The notes: generated by a model not told the origin, from the letters alone. A stretch of DNA of 64,000 nt from an uncultured Alphaproteobacteria bacterium (GCA_902628835.1 CACOPD010000006.1:21812-85811); one strand, 5' to 3'; positions 9,044 to 17,949 are shown, numbered from the stretch's first letter. A program made the numbers and translations.

Positions 9044-10028
9044 TATTACCGATTTAATTGGTAATACACCTCTAATAAAACTAAACTATCCTTCAGAAAT
9101 TTCTGGATGTGAAATTTATGGTAAAGCAGAATTTTTAAATCCAGCTGGCTCAATAAAAGATCGAACAGCTTTAGGAATTATACTTGACGCAGAAGAAAAA
9201 AATTTAATTGAACCAGGTGGAACTGTTGTAGAGGGAACATTTGGAAACACTGGTATAGGTCTAGCTCTCGTGTGCAATGCAAAAAACTATAATTTAAAAG
9301 TGGTAATGCCGAATATTACTGTTCCTTCAAAAAGAGATATTCTTAAAAATATGGGAGCTGAACTGCATTTAGTTGATGCAAAACCTTATTCTGATCCAGG
9401 TAACTATCAACGTGTTTCGCAAAAATTAGCATTAGAAATAGAAAAGGAAACAGGGAAGAAAACTTTTTGGGCAGGACAATTTGAAAATTTAGCAAATTAT
9501 AAATTTCATGAAAAAACAACAGCAAAAGAAATTTTTGATCAAACAAATGGTAAGGTAGATGGATTTACATGCGCTATTGGAACAGGTGGAACTTTAACTG
9601 GTGTTAGTGTTGGATTGAAGTCATTTAACAAAAATATTTTTATAGCTTGCACTGACTCACAAGGTTCATCTATGTATAATTATTTTACAAATGGAACTCC
9701 TGAAAAAAAAGGTGATGAATCTATAACAGAAGGAATTGGTCAAGCTAGAGTCACTAAAAATCTTGAAAATTGCACTGTTGACCAATCATTCTACGTTACT
9801 GATAAGGAATGCATGGAAATATTATATAAATTAATAAAAACTGATGGATTATTCCTAGGTCTTAGCTCTGGGGTAAATATTTGCGGTGCAATAAAATTAG
9901 CTAAAGAAATGGGTCCTGGTAAAAAAATTGTTACTATTCTATGTGATGATGCTAATAAATATTACGATAAAATGTTTAGTAAAGAATTTTTACAATCAAA
10001 AAACTTACCAATTCCTGACTGGATATAA
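9030..10028 (+). CDS. Cysteine synthase (O-acetylserine sulfhydrylase) family
   Basis: This PLP-dependent enzyme replaces the acetyl group of O-acetylserine with sulfide to form cysteine. The PLP lysine is in AGSIKDR at residue 43, and the substrate loop reads FGNTG at 71-75 instead of the common SGNTG. GTGGT near residue 185 binds the PLP phosphate. The ATG at 9030 is preferred over the TTG one codon upstream. It overlaps cysE and is followed after two bases by a transsulfuration enzyme. The related alternative, cystathionine beta-synthase, is possible because that neighbour could be a cystathionine gamma-lyase. Confidence 0.85.
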   Translation: MITNNITDLIGNTPLIKLNYPSEISGCEIYGKAEFLNPAGSIKDRTALGIILDAEEKNLIEPGGTVVEGTFGNTGIGLALVCNAKNYNLKVVMPNITVPSKRDILKNMGAELHLVDAKPYSDPGNYQRVSQKLALEIEKETGKKTFWAGQFENLANYKFHEKTTAKEIFDQTNGKVDGFTCAIGTGGTLTGVSVGLKSFNKNIFIACTDSQGSSMYNYFTNGTPEKKGDESITEGIGQARVTKNLENCTVDQSFYVTDKECMEILYKLIKTDGLFLGLSSGVNICGAIKLAKEMGPGKKIVTILCDDANKYYDKMFSKEFLQSKNLPIPDWI

Positions 10029-10030
10029 AA

Positions 10031-11191
10031 GTGAGAACAAAAAATAAAAAATTTAATTCTAAAGTAATTCATTCAGGCCATGGTGCTGATGAAAGTACTG
10101 GAGCTGTTATGCCCCCTATTCATCTATCTTCTACATTTAAACAAAAATCTCCTGGAGACTTTAAATACGAATATGCAAGAACTGGCAATCCAACAAGAGA
10201 TGTTCTCGAAAAATTATTGACTGAAATTGAGGATGGGACTTTCGGTTTTGCATTTAGTTCAGGTATGGCTGCTATTTCCGCTCTATCTGATGCACTAGGT
10301 AATAATTACTCAATTCTATCAAGTGATGATGTTTACGGAGGAACAAGAAGAATATTTGATAAAATTAAATCAGTAAACCAGAATGTAGAAGTTACTTATG
10401 CAGATTTAAGTAAGGACAATAATTGGCAAGGACATATAAAAGAAAACACAAAAATGATCTGGCTTGAAACACCATCTAATCCACTTTTAAAAATAATAGA
10501 TATTGAAAAAATTAAAAAAAGTATAAGTAACCAAGAAATACTAGTTGTATGTGATAATACTTTTGCATCTCCTTACAATCAACAACCTCTAAATTTGGGA
10601 GCAGATGCTGTTATACATTCCTCAACAAAATATTTAGGTGGTCATAGTGATATAATTGGTGGTGCGCTAATAATTAATAATAATACTGAACTCGCAGAAA
10701 AAATTAAATATATACAAAATGCTGTTGGATCTGTTCCAAGTCCTTTTGATTGTTACATGTTAGTTAGATCTATTAAAACATTAGCAGTTAGAATGGAAAG
10801 GCATAACTTTAATGCATTAGAAATTGCTAACTATTTATCAAATCACGAAAAAGTTAATAAGGTTTTTTATCCTGGTTTAAAATCAGACCATAATTATGAA
10901 ATTTCAAAGAAACAAATGAATGGATTTGGAGGTATTGTATCTATTGATTTAAAAGGAGACAAATATTCAGCAAGAAAATTTCTTGAAAATATAGAAATTT
11001 TTACACTTGCAGAAAGTTTGGGTGGAGTGGAAAGTTTAATAGAACATCCAGCTATTATGACACACGCATCTATAGATAAAAAAATAAGAGAAGATCTTGG
11101 TATTACAGATACTTTAATAAGGCTATCAATTGGAATAGAAGATGTTAATGATCTCAAAGATGCTTTAGATAAAGCCTTAAAATTAATTTAA
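10031..11191 (+). CDS. Trans-sulfuration PLP enzyme (cystathionine gamma-lyase/gamma-synthase type)
   Basis: This 386-residue member of the Cys/Met metabolism family starts at GTG 10031. The PLP lysine is in SSTKYLGGHSD near residue 200, and SNPLLKIIDI and CDNTFASP precede it as expected. The family includes gamma-synthases, gamma-lyases and beta-lyases, and sequence alone does not decide here. Position after cysE and cysK suggests either homocysteine formation or reverse transsulfuration. A separate, clearer beta-lyase lies at 46.8 kb. Its stop codon shares a TTAA with the stop of the convergent gene. Confidence 0.85.
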   Translation: MRTKNKKFNSKVIHSGHGADESTGAVMPPIHLSSTFKQKSPGDFKYEYARTGNPTRDVLEKLLTEIEDGTFGFAFSSGMAAISALSDALGNNYSILSSDDVYGGTRRIFDKIKSVNQNVEVTYADLSKDNNWQGHIKENTKMIWLETPSNPLLKIIDIEKIKKSISNQEILVVCDNTFASPYNQQPLNLGADAVIHSSTKYLGGHSDIIGGALIINNNTELAEKIKYIQNAVGSVPSPFDCYMLVRSIKTLAVRMERHNFNALEIANYLSNHEKVNKVFYPGLKSDHNYEISKKQMNGFGGIVSIDLKGDKYSARKFLENIEIFTLAESLGGVESLIEHPAIMTHASIDKKIREDLGITDTLIRLSIGIEDVNDLKDALDKALKLI

Positions 11192-11556
11192 ATAATTTTT
11201 TTTAAATCTGGTGGAGAATAATTAGGTCCTTTCATCACCTTACCAAATTCATTATAAATTGGCTTACCTTCTTCTGAAAGTTTACTCATATTGCTGCGAT
11301 GAACTTCGTCAAAACATTTATCTAGATCTATTCCAAAAGCAGCACCTGCACCATATGTTACAACTAAAATATCAGTTAATGCATCAGCAACTTCAACGAT
11401 ATCATTATCATTAATTGCATCTTTTAATTCATTAAATTCTTCATCAATCAATTTTTTTCTTAATTCAACAATTTTATTTTCTGGAAATTCAGCACTAGTT
11501 TTTACTTCTTGACCAAAAGTTGTCATAAATTCTTTTACTTTTTCAAAATTCGTCAT
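11188..11556 (-). CDS. MazG-like nucleoside triphosphate pyrophosphohydrolase family protein
   Basis: This small all-alpha protein (122 residues) shows the metal-binding pattern of the MazG/HisE superfamily: EEFNE around residue 35 and EVADALTDILVV around 55. Such enzymes hydrolyse nucleotide triphosphates or related pyrophosphates; the substrate here is unknown. The start at 11556 is chosen because GGGAG stands seven bases before it; a longer frame would begin at a TTG that overlaps this ribosome site. It lies 18 bases downstream of rseP on the same strand. Confidence 0.8.
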   Translation of the reverse strand: MTNFEKVKEFMTTFGQEVKTSAEFPENKIVELRKKLIDEEFNELKDAINDNDIVEVADALTDILVVTYGAGAAFGIDLDKCFDEVHRSNMSKLSEEGKPIYNEFGKVMKGPNYSPPDLKKII

Positions 11557-11574
11557 TTTATCTCCCAATAATAT

Positions 11575-12603
11575 TTATTTATAAAAAATATCGTTGTAAG
11601 TCACAACTATAAAGAGAAAAGATATTATTGTTATCCCCACCGCTAAATAAACCCTTGTGACAAATTCAGGAAGGGAGTTTGAAAAAATTCTTCTTATAAT
11701 AAAATACATTATATGACCCCCATCTAAAAGCGGAATTGGAAGCAAATTAAATAACCCTACAAACAAAGAAATAATAATAAATAAAAATAGAACTCCTCTA
11801 ACCTGATCTAGCATCATTTGATCTGCATTTTTAACGATCCCTATTGGTCCAGCTAACTGATCTCCTAATGTATTTTCTTTATAAGATTGTTGAAGAAATG
11901 CAAAAGAAGCAGCATAATATGTTGGTATAAATAAAGATGAGTTTTTAATTGAATCAATTAAATTATACTTATCAATAATAGGATTTTGAGGTGAAGATAT
12001 TCCGATAATATATCTATTTAATTCTTCATTAAATTTTAGATCAAAATTTTTTTCAATTATCTGATTATTTCTTTCTATTAAGATATTTATACTTTGGTTA
12101 TTTGCAATTGCTTCTGGGATATCAGAAAACTCTTCAATACTAATATTATTTATTTCAAGTATTCTATCACCTTTTCTAAGATCATTTTCAAAAGCTGATG
12201 AGTTTTCACTCACTGATCCAATAATTGGCATTAAACTAACAATTCCAAAAAAGAAAAATATGCAGAATAGAGCAAACCATGCACTAAAAATATTAAAAAT
12301 ACTTCCAGCTAAAAGTACTAATATCTTTTGCAAAAGTGTAAGAGATTGAAAAGATCCTTCTTCATTATTGGTGTTTGGCGAAAATATATTATCAAGACCT
12401 TTAATTTTTACATATCCACCCAACGGAATAGGAGATAATTTCCATGTAGTGCCATTTCTATCTGTAAATTTTAAAAGGGGTTTACCAAATCCAATTGAGA
12501 AATCAGTAACTTCAGCTTTAAATAATCTCGCAACTATATAATGACCGTACTCGTGTATTGCGACCAAAAATAAGAAAACTAAAATAAGATTAATATAAAT
12601 CAT
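11575..12603 (-). CDS. rseP: RIP zinc metalloprotease, site-2 protease family (RseP-like)
   Basis: This is an intramembrane protease of 342 residues. The zinc site HEYGH is at residues 17-21 in the first membrane segment. A central PDZ-like domain lies around residues 110-200, and the second active-site motif LLPIPLLDGGH is near 288. Family members cut anti-sigma factors or remnant signal peptides within the membrane. In most proteobacteria the gene sits between dxr/cdsA and bamA; here it follows gcvP by 43 bases with no envelope genes nearby. It is shorter than E. coli RseP (450 residues), consistent with a single PDZ domain. Confidence 0.9.
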   Translation of the reverse strand: MIYINLILVFLFLVAIHEYGHYIVARLFKAEVTDFSIGFGKPLLKFTDRNGTTWKLSPIPLGGYVKIKGLDNIFSPNTNNEEGSFQSLTLLQKILVLLAGSIFNIFSAWFALFCIFFFFGIVSLMPIIGSVSENSSAFENDLRKGDRILEINNISIEEFSDIPEAIANNQSINILIERNNQIIEKNFDLKFNEELNRYIIGISSPQNPIIDKYNLIDSIKNSSLFIPTYYAASFAFLQQSYKENTLGDQLAGPIGIVKNADQMMLDQVRGVLFLFIIISLFVGLFNLLPIPLLDGGHIMYFIIRRIFSNSLPEFVTRVYLAVGITIISFLFIVVTYNDIFYK

Positions 12604-12646
12604 ACTTATTATTAAATTAATAATTTAAATTATTGATAAATAATAA

Positions 12647-15499
12647 TTATCCTGTTTTAACCTCTTCATATTCATCAATTGGAGGACAAACACAAAATAA
12701 ATTTCTATCACCGTATACATTATCAATTCTACTAACTGGACTCCAGTATTTATTATTTATTAAATATGCATGGGGGTAAGCGGCCTCTTTACGTGAGTAT
12801 TTATGATCCCAATTATCAGAAGATACTTCTTCTATTGTATGTGGGGCGTTTTTAATAGGATTGTCAAGTTTATCAAAGTTACCATCTCTAATCATATTAA
12901 TTTCATTATGTATAGATATCATTGCTTCACAAAATCTATCCAGCTCCTCTTTTGATTCACTTTCAGTAGGCTCAATCATAAGTGTACCTGGAACAGGAAA
13001 TGACATTGTAGGTGCATGAAATCCGTAATCAATTAGTCTTTTGGCAATATCTTCATCTGAAATATTTAATTCTTGTTTAAATGGTCTAATATCAATAATG
13101 AATTCATGTGCCACCATATTGTTCTTACCAGTATATAAAATAGGGTAATAATTTTTTAATCTTTCTTTTATATAATTAGCATTTAAAATTGCTACTTGAG
13201 TTGCTAATTTTAAACCATCGTCACCCATCATAGAAATATATGAATATGAAATAGGTAAAATAGATGCACTCCCCCAGGGTGCAGCAGAAACTGCCTCTTG
13301 ATTTGTTAAACCTATTTCATTTTTAAACATAGGATGACCAGGAGCAAAATCTGCTAAGTGTTCTTTTAATCCTATAGCCCCAACTCCAGGTCCACCTCCA
13401 CCATGAGGTATACAAAATGTCTTATGGAGGTTCATATGACATACATCAGGTCCAAATTTACCTGGTTTAGCTACACCGACCATTGCATTGTAATTAGCGC
13501 CATCTAGATATACTTGTCCGCCAGCTTCATGAATTTTTTTGCAAATTTCAACAATACTTTCTTCAAATACACCATGTGTTGATGGGTATGTAATCATTAA
13601 AGCAGAAAGTCTATCACCTGCCTCCTCGATTTTTTTATCTAAGTGACCTAGATCAACGTTACCTTTATCATCACAGTTTACTATTAAAATATCCATGCCA
13701 CACATTTGTGCGCTAGCTGGATTAGTTCCGTGTGCACTTTTTGGAATTATACAAATATTCCTTTTAGTATCTGAATTCTTTTCGTGATATTTTTGTATAG
13801 CTAATAAACCAGCAAATTCACCTTGCGCTCCTGCATTTGGTTGAAGTGAAACTGCATCAAAGCCAGTAATATCTTTTAACATTGATATTAATTCACTCAT
13901 CATTTCATTATACCCCATACGTTGATGTGGTTCTAAAAAAGGATGTGCGTTTGAAAAACCTGGCAAAGTAATTGGAAGCATTTCAGATGCCGCATTTAAT
14001 TTCATTGTGCAAGATCCAAGAGGTATCATTGATCTATTCAAAGCAACGTCTTTATTTTCTAATTTTTTTAAATATCTCATCATTTCTGTTTCAGAATGAT
14101 AAATATTAAATACTGGATGGGTTAATATATTGTCTTTTCTTCCTAACTCATTTTTAAAAATTGAATTTTCAATTTTGCTTTCTATTTCTTCAGCATAAAT
14201 TTCTTTGTTACTTTCATTGAAAAATTTGATTAAATTATCTACATCTTGTAATGATGTAGTTTCATCTAAGGAAATAGAAAAATGATCGTCATTTACAAAT
14301 CTAAAATTTATACCATTGTCTATAGATTTATTTACCCAGTATCTTGATTTTGAATCTTTTACCAATAAAGTATCAAAATAATTTTTAGATTTTACTTCAA
14401 AATTTAATATCTCTAATGATTTCTTTAGATATCTAGATTTATAGTGAATATCCTTCGCAATATTTTTTAATCTAGTTGGGCCATGATAAATTGCATATGA
14501 AGCAGAAATTATTGCTAATAAAGCCTGTGCAGTGCAAATATTGCTTGTAGCTTTTTCTCTTCTAATGTGTTGTTCACGCGTTTGAAGAGCCATTCTGTAA
14601 GATCTTCTATTAGTACGATCAACTGACACACCAATTAGTCTTCCTGGTATCATTCTTTTATATTCATCTAATGTTGCAAAATATGCTGCATGAGGGCCGC
14701 CTAGGCCCATTGGAACTCCGAACCTTTGTGTACTTCCAACAACTATATCAGCTCCAAAATCTCTGGGTGATTTCATAATTACCAAACTCATAATATCAGC
14801 TGCTATTATTGATAAAGCATCGTGAAATTTATTTGTGTTTATTAAATCTTTAAGATTTGCAATTTCTCCATGTGTATCTGGATTTTGAATTAAACAACCA
14901 AATGTATCATTATCTGGATTATCAAAAATAATTTTAATACCTAGAGGTTTAGCTCTTGTTTTTAAGACGGATAGTGTTTGTGGATGACAAGTATTTTGTA
15001 CACAAAAAGAAAACTTTGCACTTTTTTTAATTTTGAAAGCCATCATCATAGCCTCAGCTGCTGCAGTACTTTCATCTAGTAAAGAAGCATTAGCGATATC
15101 CATTCCGGTTAAGTCAATTATCATTTGTTGAAAGTTCATTAGCATTTCTAATCTACCTTGACTTACTTCAGGTTGATAAGGTGTATAAGCTGTGTACCAT
15201 CCAGGATTTTCAAGTATATTTCTTAAAATTACACTTGGAGTTGTTGTATTATAATAACCCATTCCAATATAAGTTTTTTTAAAATTATTTTTTAAAGATA
15301 AAAGTTGTGTATTAGTTTTATTGAATTCTTCTGACATTCCAGGACGTAATTTAAGTTTATCTTTAAAAATAATATGATCTGGTACTGTTTTTTCTATTAA
15401 GTCATCTAGTGATTTACTACCAACAACTTTAAGCATTTCAGTAATATCTTCATTTCTTGGACCAATATGCCTGCTTGCAAATTTATCTATATCTATCAT
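12647..15499 (-). CDS. gcvP: Glycine dehydrogenase (decarboxylating), P-protein
   Basis: The P-protein decarboxylates glycine and passes the aminomethyl group to lipoylated GcvH. At 950 residues it is the one-chain form. It opens with FASRHIGPRNEDI and carries the PLP lysine in NLHKTFCIPHGGGG near residue 690. It directly follows gcvH (stop and start adjacent) and is the last gene of the riboswitch-controlled gcvT-gcvH-gcvP operon. Confidence 0.97.
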   Translation of the reverse strand: MIDIDKFASRHIGPRNEDITEMLKVVGSKSLDDLIEKTVPDHIIFKDKLKLRPGMSEEFNKTNTQLLSLKNNFKKTYIGMGYYNTTTPSVILRNILENPGWYTAYTPYQPEVSQGRLEMLMNFQQMIIDLTGMDIANASLLDESTAAAEAMMMAFKIKKSAKFSFCVQNTCHPQTLSVLKTRAKPLGIKIIFDNPDNDTFGCLIQNPDTHGEIANLKDLINTNKFHDALSIIAADIMSLVIMKSPRDFGADIVVGSTQRFGVPMGLGGPHAAYFATLDEYKRMIPGRLIGVSVDRTNRRSYRMALQTREQHIRREKATSNICTAQALLAIISASYAIYHGPTRLKNIAKDIHYKSRYLKKSLEILNFEVKSKNYFDTLLVKDSKSRYWVNKSIDNGINFRFVNDDHFSISLDETTSLQDVDNLIKFFNESNKEIYAEEIESKIENSIFKNELGRKDNILTHPVFNIYHSETEMMRYLKKLENKDVALNRSMIPLGSCTMKLNAASEMLPITLPGFSNAHPFLEPHQRMGYNEMMSELISMLKDITGFDAVSLQPNAGAQGEFAGLLAIQKYHEKNSDTKRNICIIPKSAHGTNPASAQMCGMDILIVNCDDKGNVDLGHLDKKIEEAGDRLSALMITYPSTHGVFEESIVEICKKIHEAGGQVYLDGANYNAMVGVAKPGKFGPDVCHMNLHKTFCIPHGGGGPGVGAIGLKEHLADFAPGHPMFKNEIGLTNQEAVSAAPWGSASILPISYSYISMMGDDGLKLATQVAILNANYIKERLKNYYPILYTGKNNMVAHEFIIDIRPFKQELNISDEDIAKRLIDYGFHAPTMSFPVPGTLMIEPTESESKEELDRFCEAMISIHNEINMIRDGNFDKLDNPIKNAPHTIEEVSSDNWDHKYSRKEAAYPHAYLINNKYWSPVSRIDNVYGDRNLFCVCPPIDEYEEVKTG

Positions 15500-15871
15500 C
15501 TACTGCTCCAAAAATTTTTTATAATCATCTTCAGTCATTAGCTCATCATATTGACTAAGATTTGATACTTTCATTTTAAAAATCCATCCTGTATTTTCAG
15601 CGTCTTGATTTATGATTGCAGCATCACTTTCTAAATTATTATTTACTTCCATGATTTCACCATCAATTGGTGCATAAATATCTGAAGCAGCTTTAACTGA
15701 CTCAACCACACATATTTCATCCTTTGCATTGACAGATTTACCTACTGACGGCAATTCAATGAAGACTATATCACCAAGGCTTTCTTGTGCGTGATTAGAT
15801 ATACCAACAGTAGCTATACCACTATCAATTGAAACCCATTCATGATCTTTTGTATATTTTTTTTCACTCAT
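15500..15871 (-). CDS. gcvH: Glycine cleavage system H-protein
   Basis: This small lipoyl carrier shuttles the aminomethyl group between P- and T-proteins. The lipoylated lysine is K60 in VESVKAASD. The start at 15871 is chosen because GGGAG lies five bases before this ATG and the frame then begins MSEKKYTKDHEW, the usual H-protein opening. An earlier ATG at 15883 would place that ribosome site inside the coding region. The gene overlaps the end of gcvT by eight bases. Confidence 0.95.
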   Translation of the reverse strand: MSEKKYTKDHEWVSIDSGIATVGISNHAQESLGDIVFIELPSVGKSVNAKDEICVVESVKAASDIYAPIDGEIMEVNNNLESDAAIINQDAENTGWIFKMKVSNLSQYDELMTEDDYKKFLEQ

Positions 15872-16988
15872 TGTTACTCCCATTTTTTTTATAATTTTTT
15901 TTTACAAAAGGAAGATTAGTTTTCTTAACTAATTCCATTTTATTTCTAATTTCACAAAAAATTTCATTTTCAAAATTAAATTCTTTACTTACATAACCAA
16001 TTGCTATTGACTTATTTAGGTTTGGGCTGAAACATCCACTGGTAATCTTTCCAATATTTTTCTTTGTATTATCAAATAAAATCATTCCATCTCTTAACAT
16101 TGTTCTATTAACTGAAACTAATCCAATTTTTATATTTGAAGGTTTATTTTTTAATTGTTCTGATAAAACGTTATTACCGTTTAATTTTGTATCATTTAAA
16201 CGTTCTTTGTCTAAAGCCCATGATAATCCTGCTTCGATAGGTGTAATTTTTTCGTTAAGCTCATGACCATATAAACTTAATCCCGCTTCAAGCCTCAATG
16301 AATCTCTTGATCCTAGACCGCAGAGCATAGTATTTTCATTTTTTAATAAATTCTTCAAGAAGACTTCAGCTTGTTCAGTAGGAATAGAAATTTCAAATCC
16401 GTCTTCACCTGTATAACCAGATCTACTTACTATTATTTTTTTTTTATTGTAATCAAAAAGTCTAATATCTAAAAATTTCATTTCTTTAGAAACTGTAATT
16501 ATATTTTTTAAAACTTCAAAAGACTCTGGGCCTTGAATAGCAAATAAACAATTTTTGTTATGAATAATTTTTGAATCTGGAGCGCATTTAAAAAAAATTT
16601 TTTCATCTTCATTTTTTCTAGATGCATTGTAGACAATATATAAATTGGATTTGCCATTAATATCTATTAGAGAAACTATTAAATCATCTACAACTCCACC
16701 ATTTTTATTAAGTAAAAATGTATAATTTGATTTATTTTTTCTTATGTTTTTAAGTTTTAAAGGAATAAATATTTCTAAATTTTTTATAGTTAAATCATTA
16801 ATTTCTATTAAGATTTGCCCCATATGACTTACATCAAAGATGCCTGAATGATTTCTTACATTTTTATGTTCATTAATTATGCCTGACTTATAGTTAATAG
16901 GCATATTAAAACCAGCAAATGGAACCATTTTAGCACCATTAGATTCGTGAAAGTTTTTTAAAGGTATATCAAAAGGCAACTGGTTCAA
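15864..16988 (-). CDS. gcvT: Glycine cleavage system T-protein (aminomethyltransferase)
   Basis: The T-protein releases ammonia from the aminomethyl group on GcvH and makes methylenetetrahydrofolate. At 374 residues it is full length, with the expected MVPFAGFNMPINY near residue 22, FDVSHMGQ near 48 and SRSGYTGEDGFE near 187. The start is a TTG at 16988, seven bases after GTGGAG (16996-17001). This ribosome site lies directly after the second aptamer of the glycine riboswitch. No ATG is available nearby in frame. Confidence 0.95.
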   Translation of the reverse strand: MNQLPFDIPLKNFHESNGAKMVPFAGFNMPINYKSGIINEHKNVRNHSGIFDVSHMGQILIEINDLTIKNLEIFIPLKLKNIRKNKSNYTFLLNKNGGVVDDLIVSLIDINGKSNLYIVYNASRKNEDEKIFFKCAPDSKIIHNKNCLFAIQGPESFEVLKNIITVSKEMKFLDIRLFDYNKKKIIVSRSGYTGEDGFEISIPTEQAEVFLKNLLKNENTMLCGLGSRDSLRLEAGLSLYGHELNEKITPIEAGLSWALDKERLNDTKLNGNNVLSEQLKNKPSNIKIGLVSVNRTMLRDGMILFDNTKKNIGKITSGCFSPNLNKSIAIGYVSKEFNFENEIFCEIRNKMELVKKTNLPFVKKNYKKNGSNNE

Positions 16989-17008
16989 ATAATATCTCCA
17001 CGTTACCC

Positions 17009-17150
17009 CTCTGTCTTTTTACCTGAGAGCTTTTCACCTTCGGTAGAGCTAAGTGCTCTTTTCCAGAGTTTTTTTTTAACGGTCCATTGTGCCTGAGAGT
17101 TTCCGGGTCGTTGCTCCTTCGGCTCTGAAATTTCAGTATCTCCCGTTAAC
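17009..17150 (-). promoter_or_regulatory. Tandem glycine riboswitch upstream of gcvT
   Basis: Read on the minus strand, two glycine aptamers follow one another. The first (17150-17078) is closed by TTAACGG/CCGTTAA and contains CCGAAGGAGCAA and AACTCTCAGGCA. The second (17068-17009) is closed by CTCTG/CAGAG and contains CCGAAGGTGAAAAG and CTCTCAGGTAAAAAGACAGAGG. A run of nine A's links them. These are the established conserved cores of the glycine riboswitch. The ribosome site of gcvT begins eight bases after the second aptamer, and no intrinsic terminator lies between, so control of translation is likely (inference). A promoter probably lies at 17151-17182 (TTGTTA and TATAAA/TAAAAA). Confidence 0.95.
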
Positions 17151-17181
17151 TATTTTTATACTTATTTTTATAATTTAACAA

Positions 17182-17754
17182 TTAATTTAGAGGTATTTTA
17201 TTATAAATTTTTGATTTTTGGTAAATTTCCGATAATTTTTGATACTCTTCATTAATATTATTGATTTTATCTGATAATGAGTCTTCTATTCCTAATCTTT
17301 TAATTTCTGATAGAATTGAGTAACTTCGCCAATAATCATTATTAACATTGTAATTACCATCGTTGATTTTAAAAACCTCAGTCAAAATTTTAAGATCGTG
17401 AGGAATGTAAAAATCTTCTTTTGTGTCACTATATGAAAAAAAATAATAAAAATTGTCAAATCCAGCCCAAGTAATAGCTGATAAACACATAGAACAAGGT
17501 TGATGTGTGCTTATGAAGTAATAATCTTTTGTATTAAATAATTTTTTTTCAAATAAATTAAAAAGAGTTGAAATTTCTCCGTGGAATAAGGGGTTTTTTA
17601 TTTCTTGATTTGTACCTAGACAAATAATGCTAAGGTCAGATTTTTTAACAATAAATCCACCAAATATTTTATTTCCTTCGTTTATTGAAATTTTGGTTAA
17701 TGGAATAAGATCCTCTAAAATAATGTCTAAAATTCTTTCAAAATTAGTAATCAT
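17182..17754 (-). CDS. Zinc-dependent nucleoside/nucleobase deaminase (cytidine deaminase-like fold)
   Basis: This 190-residue protein has the deaminase zinc site: HGE with H58 and catalytic E60, and PCSMC with C87 and C90. The order and spacing fit the guanine-deaminase/tRNA-adenosine-deaminase branch. Guanine or another free purine or pyrimidine is a possible substrate; TadA is less likely because the C-terminal part differs. It starts at ATG 17754 without a clear ribosome site. Upstream on the same strand, 45 bases away, ends a four-hairpin RNA with an intrinsic terminator. The gene ends just before the gcv promoter. Confidence 0.8.
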   Translation of the reverse strand: MITNFERILDIILEDLIPLTKISINEGNKIFGGFIVKKSDLSIICLGTNQEIKNPLFHGEISTLFNLFEKKLFNTKDYYFISTHQPCSMCLSAITWAGFDNFYYFFSYSDTKEDFYIPHDLKILTEVFKINDGNYNVNNDYWRSYSILSEIKRLGIEDSLSDKINNINEEYQKLSEIYQKSKIYNKIPLN

Positions 17755-17798
17755 TATGAAATAACTGTTACTTTATTTATTGGATTTGTCTATAAAAC

Positions 17799-17828
17799 AA
17801 AAAAAAGGGACCCAGCAAGCTAGATCCC
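17799..17828 (-). terminator. Intrinsic terminator of the 17.8-kb structured RNA
   Basis: On the minus strand GGGATCTAGC (17828-17819) pairs with GCTGGGTCCC (17816-17807), with three G-U pairs and a tiny loop. A run of eight T's follows at once (17806-17799). The opposite strand has only four T's after the hairpin, so the minus strand is the terminated one. Confidence 0.85.
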
Positions 17829-17915
17829 TTTTGTGTATCGTGCATTTCCTCCCGATACAATTTAATAATCGTTTCCTTTTATTAAATTGATTATTACCTT
17901 TGCGTGTAATAATTA
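17799..17915 (-). ncRNA. Candidate small structured RNA or regulatory leader: three packed hairpins plus terminator
   Basis: Four hairpins sit almost end to end on the minus strand. H1 (17913-17890) has an eight-pair stem GTAATAAT/ATTATTAC with loop ACGCAAAG. H2 (17889-17858) has an 11-pair perfect stem with loop AAGGAAACGA. H3 (17858-17835) has stem GTATCG/CGATAC with loop GGAGGAAATGCA. The terminator follows after six bases. A promoter at 17921-17949 would start transcription at about 17915, exactly before H1, giving an RNA of about 115 bases. Two loops carry GGA motifs. It does not match SRP RNA, 6S, tmRNA, RNase P or a riboswitch class that I recognise. It may act in trans or attenuate the deaminase gene 45 bases downstream. 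Confidence 0.72.
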
Positions 17916-17920
17916 ATATT

Positions 17921-17949
17921 AAAATATCTATTTGTTATTTATCAATCAA
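17921..17949 (-). promoter_or_regulatory. Sigma-70-type promoter of the structured RNA
   Basis: On the minus strand TTGATT (17949-17944) and TATTTT (17926-17921) are separated by 17 bases. The predicted start lies at about 17915, just before hairpin H1. An overlapping alternative is TTGATA with TAATAT at spacing 18, but its start would cut into H1. Confidence 0.55.

Noticed and set aside
17777..17845. A 22-codon frame on the minus strand starting in the loop of hairpin 3
   Set aside because: The ribosome site is only two bases from the ATG, the start is inside a stable loop and the frame runs through the terminator; not called as a gene.
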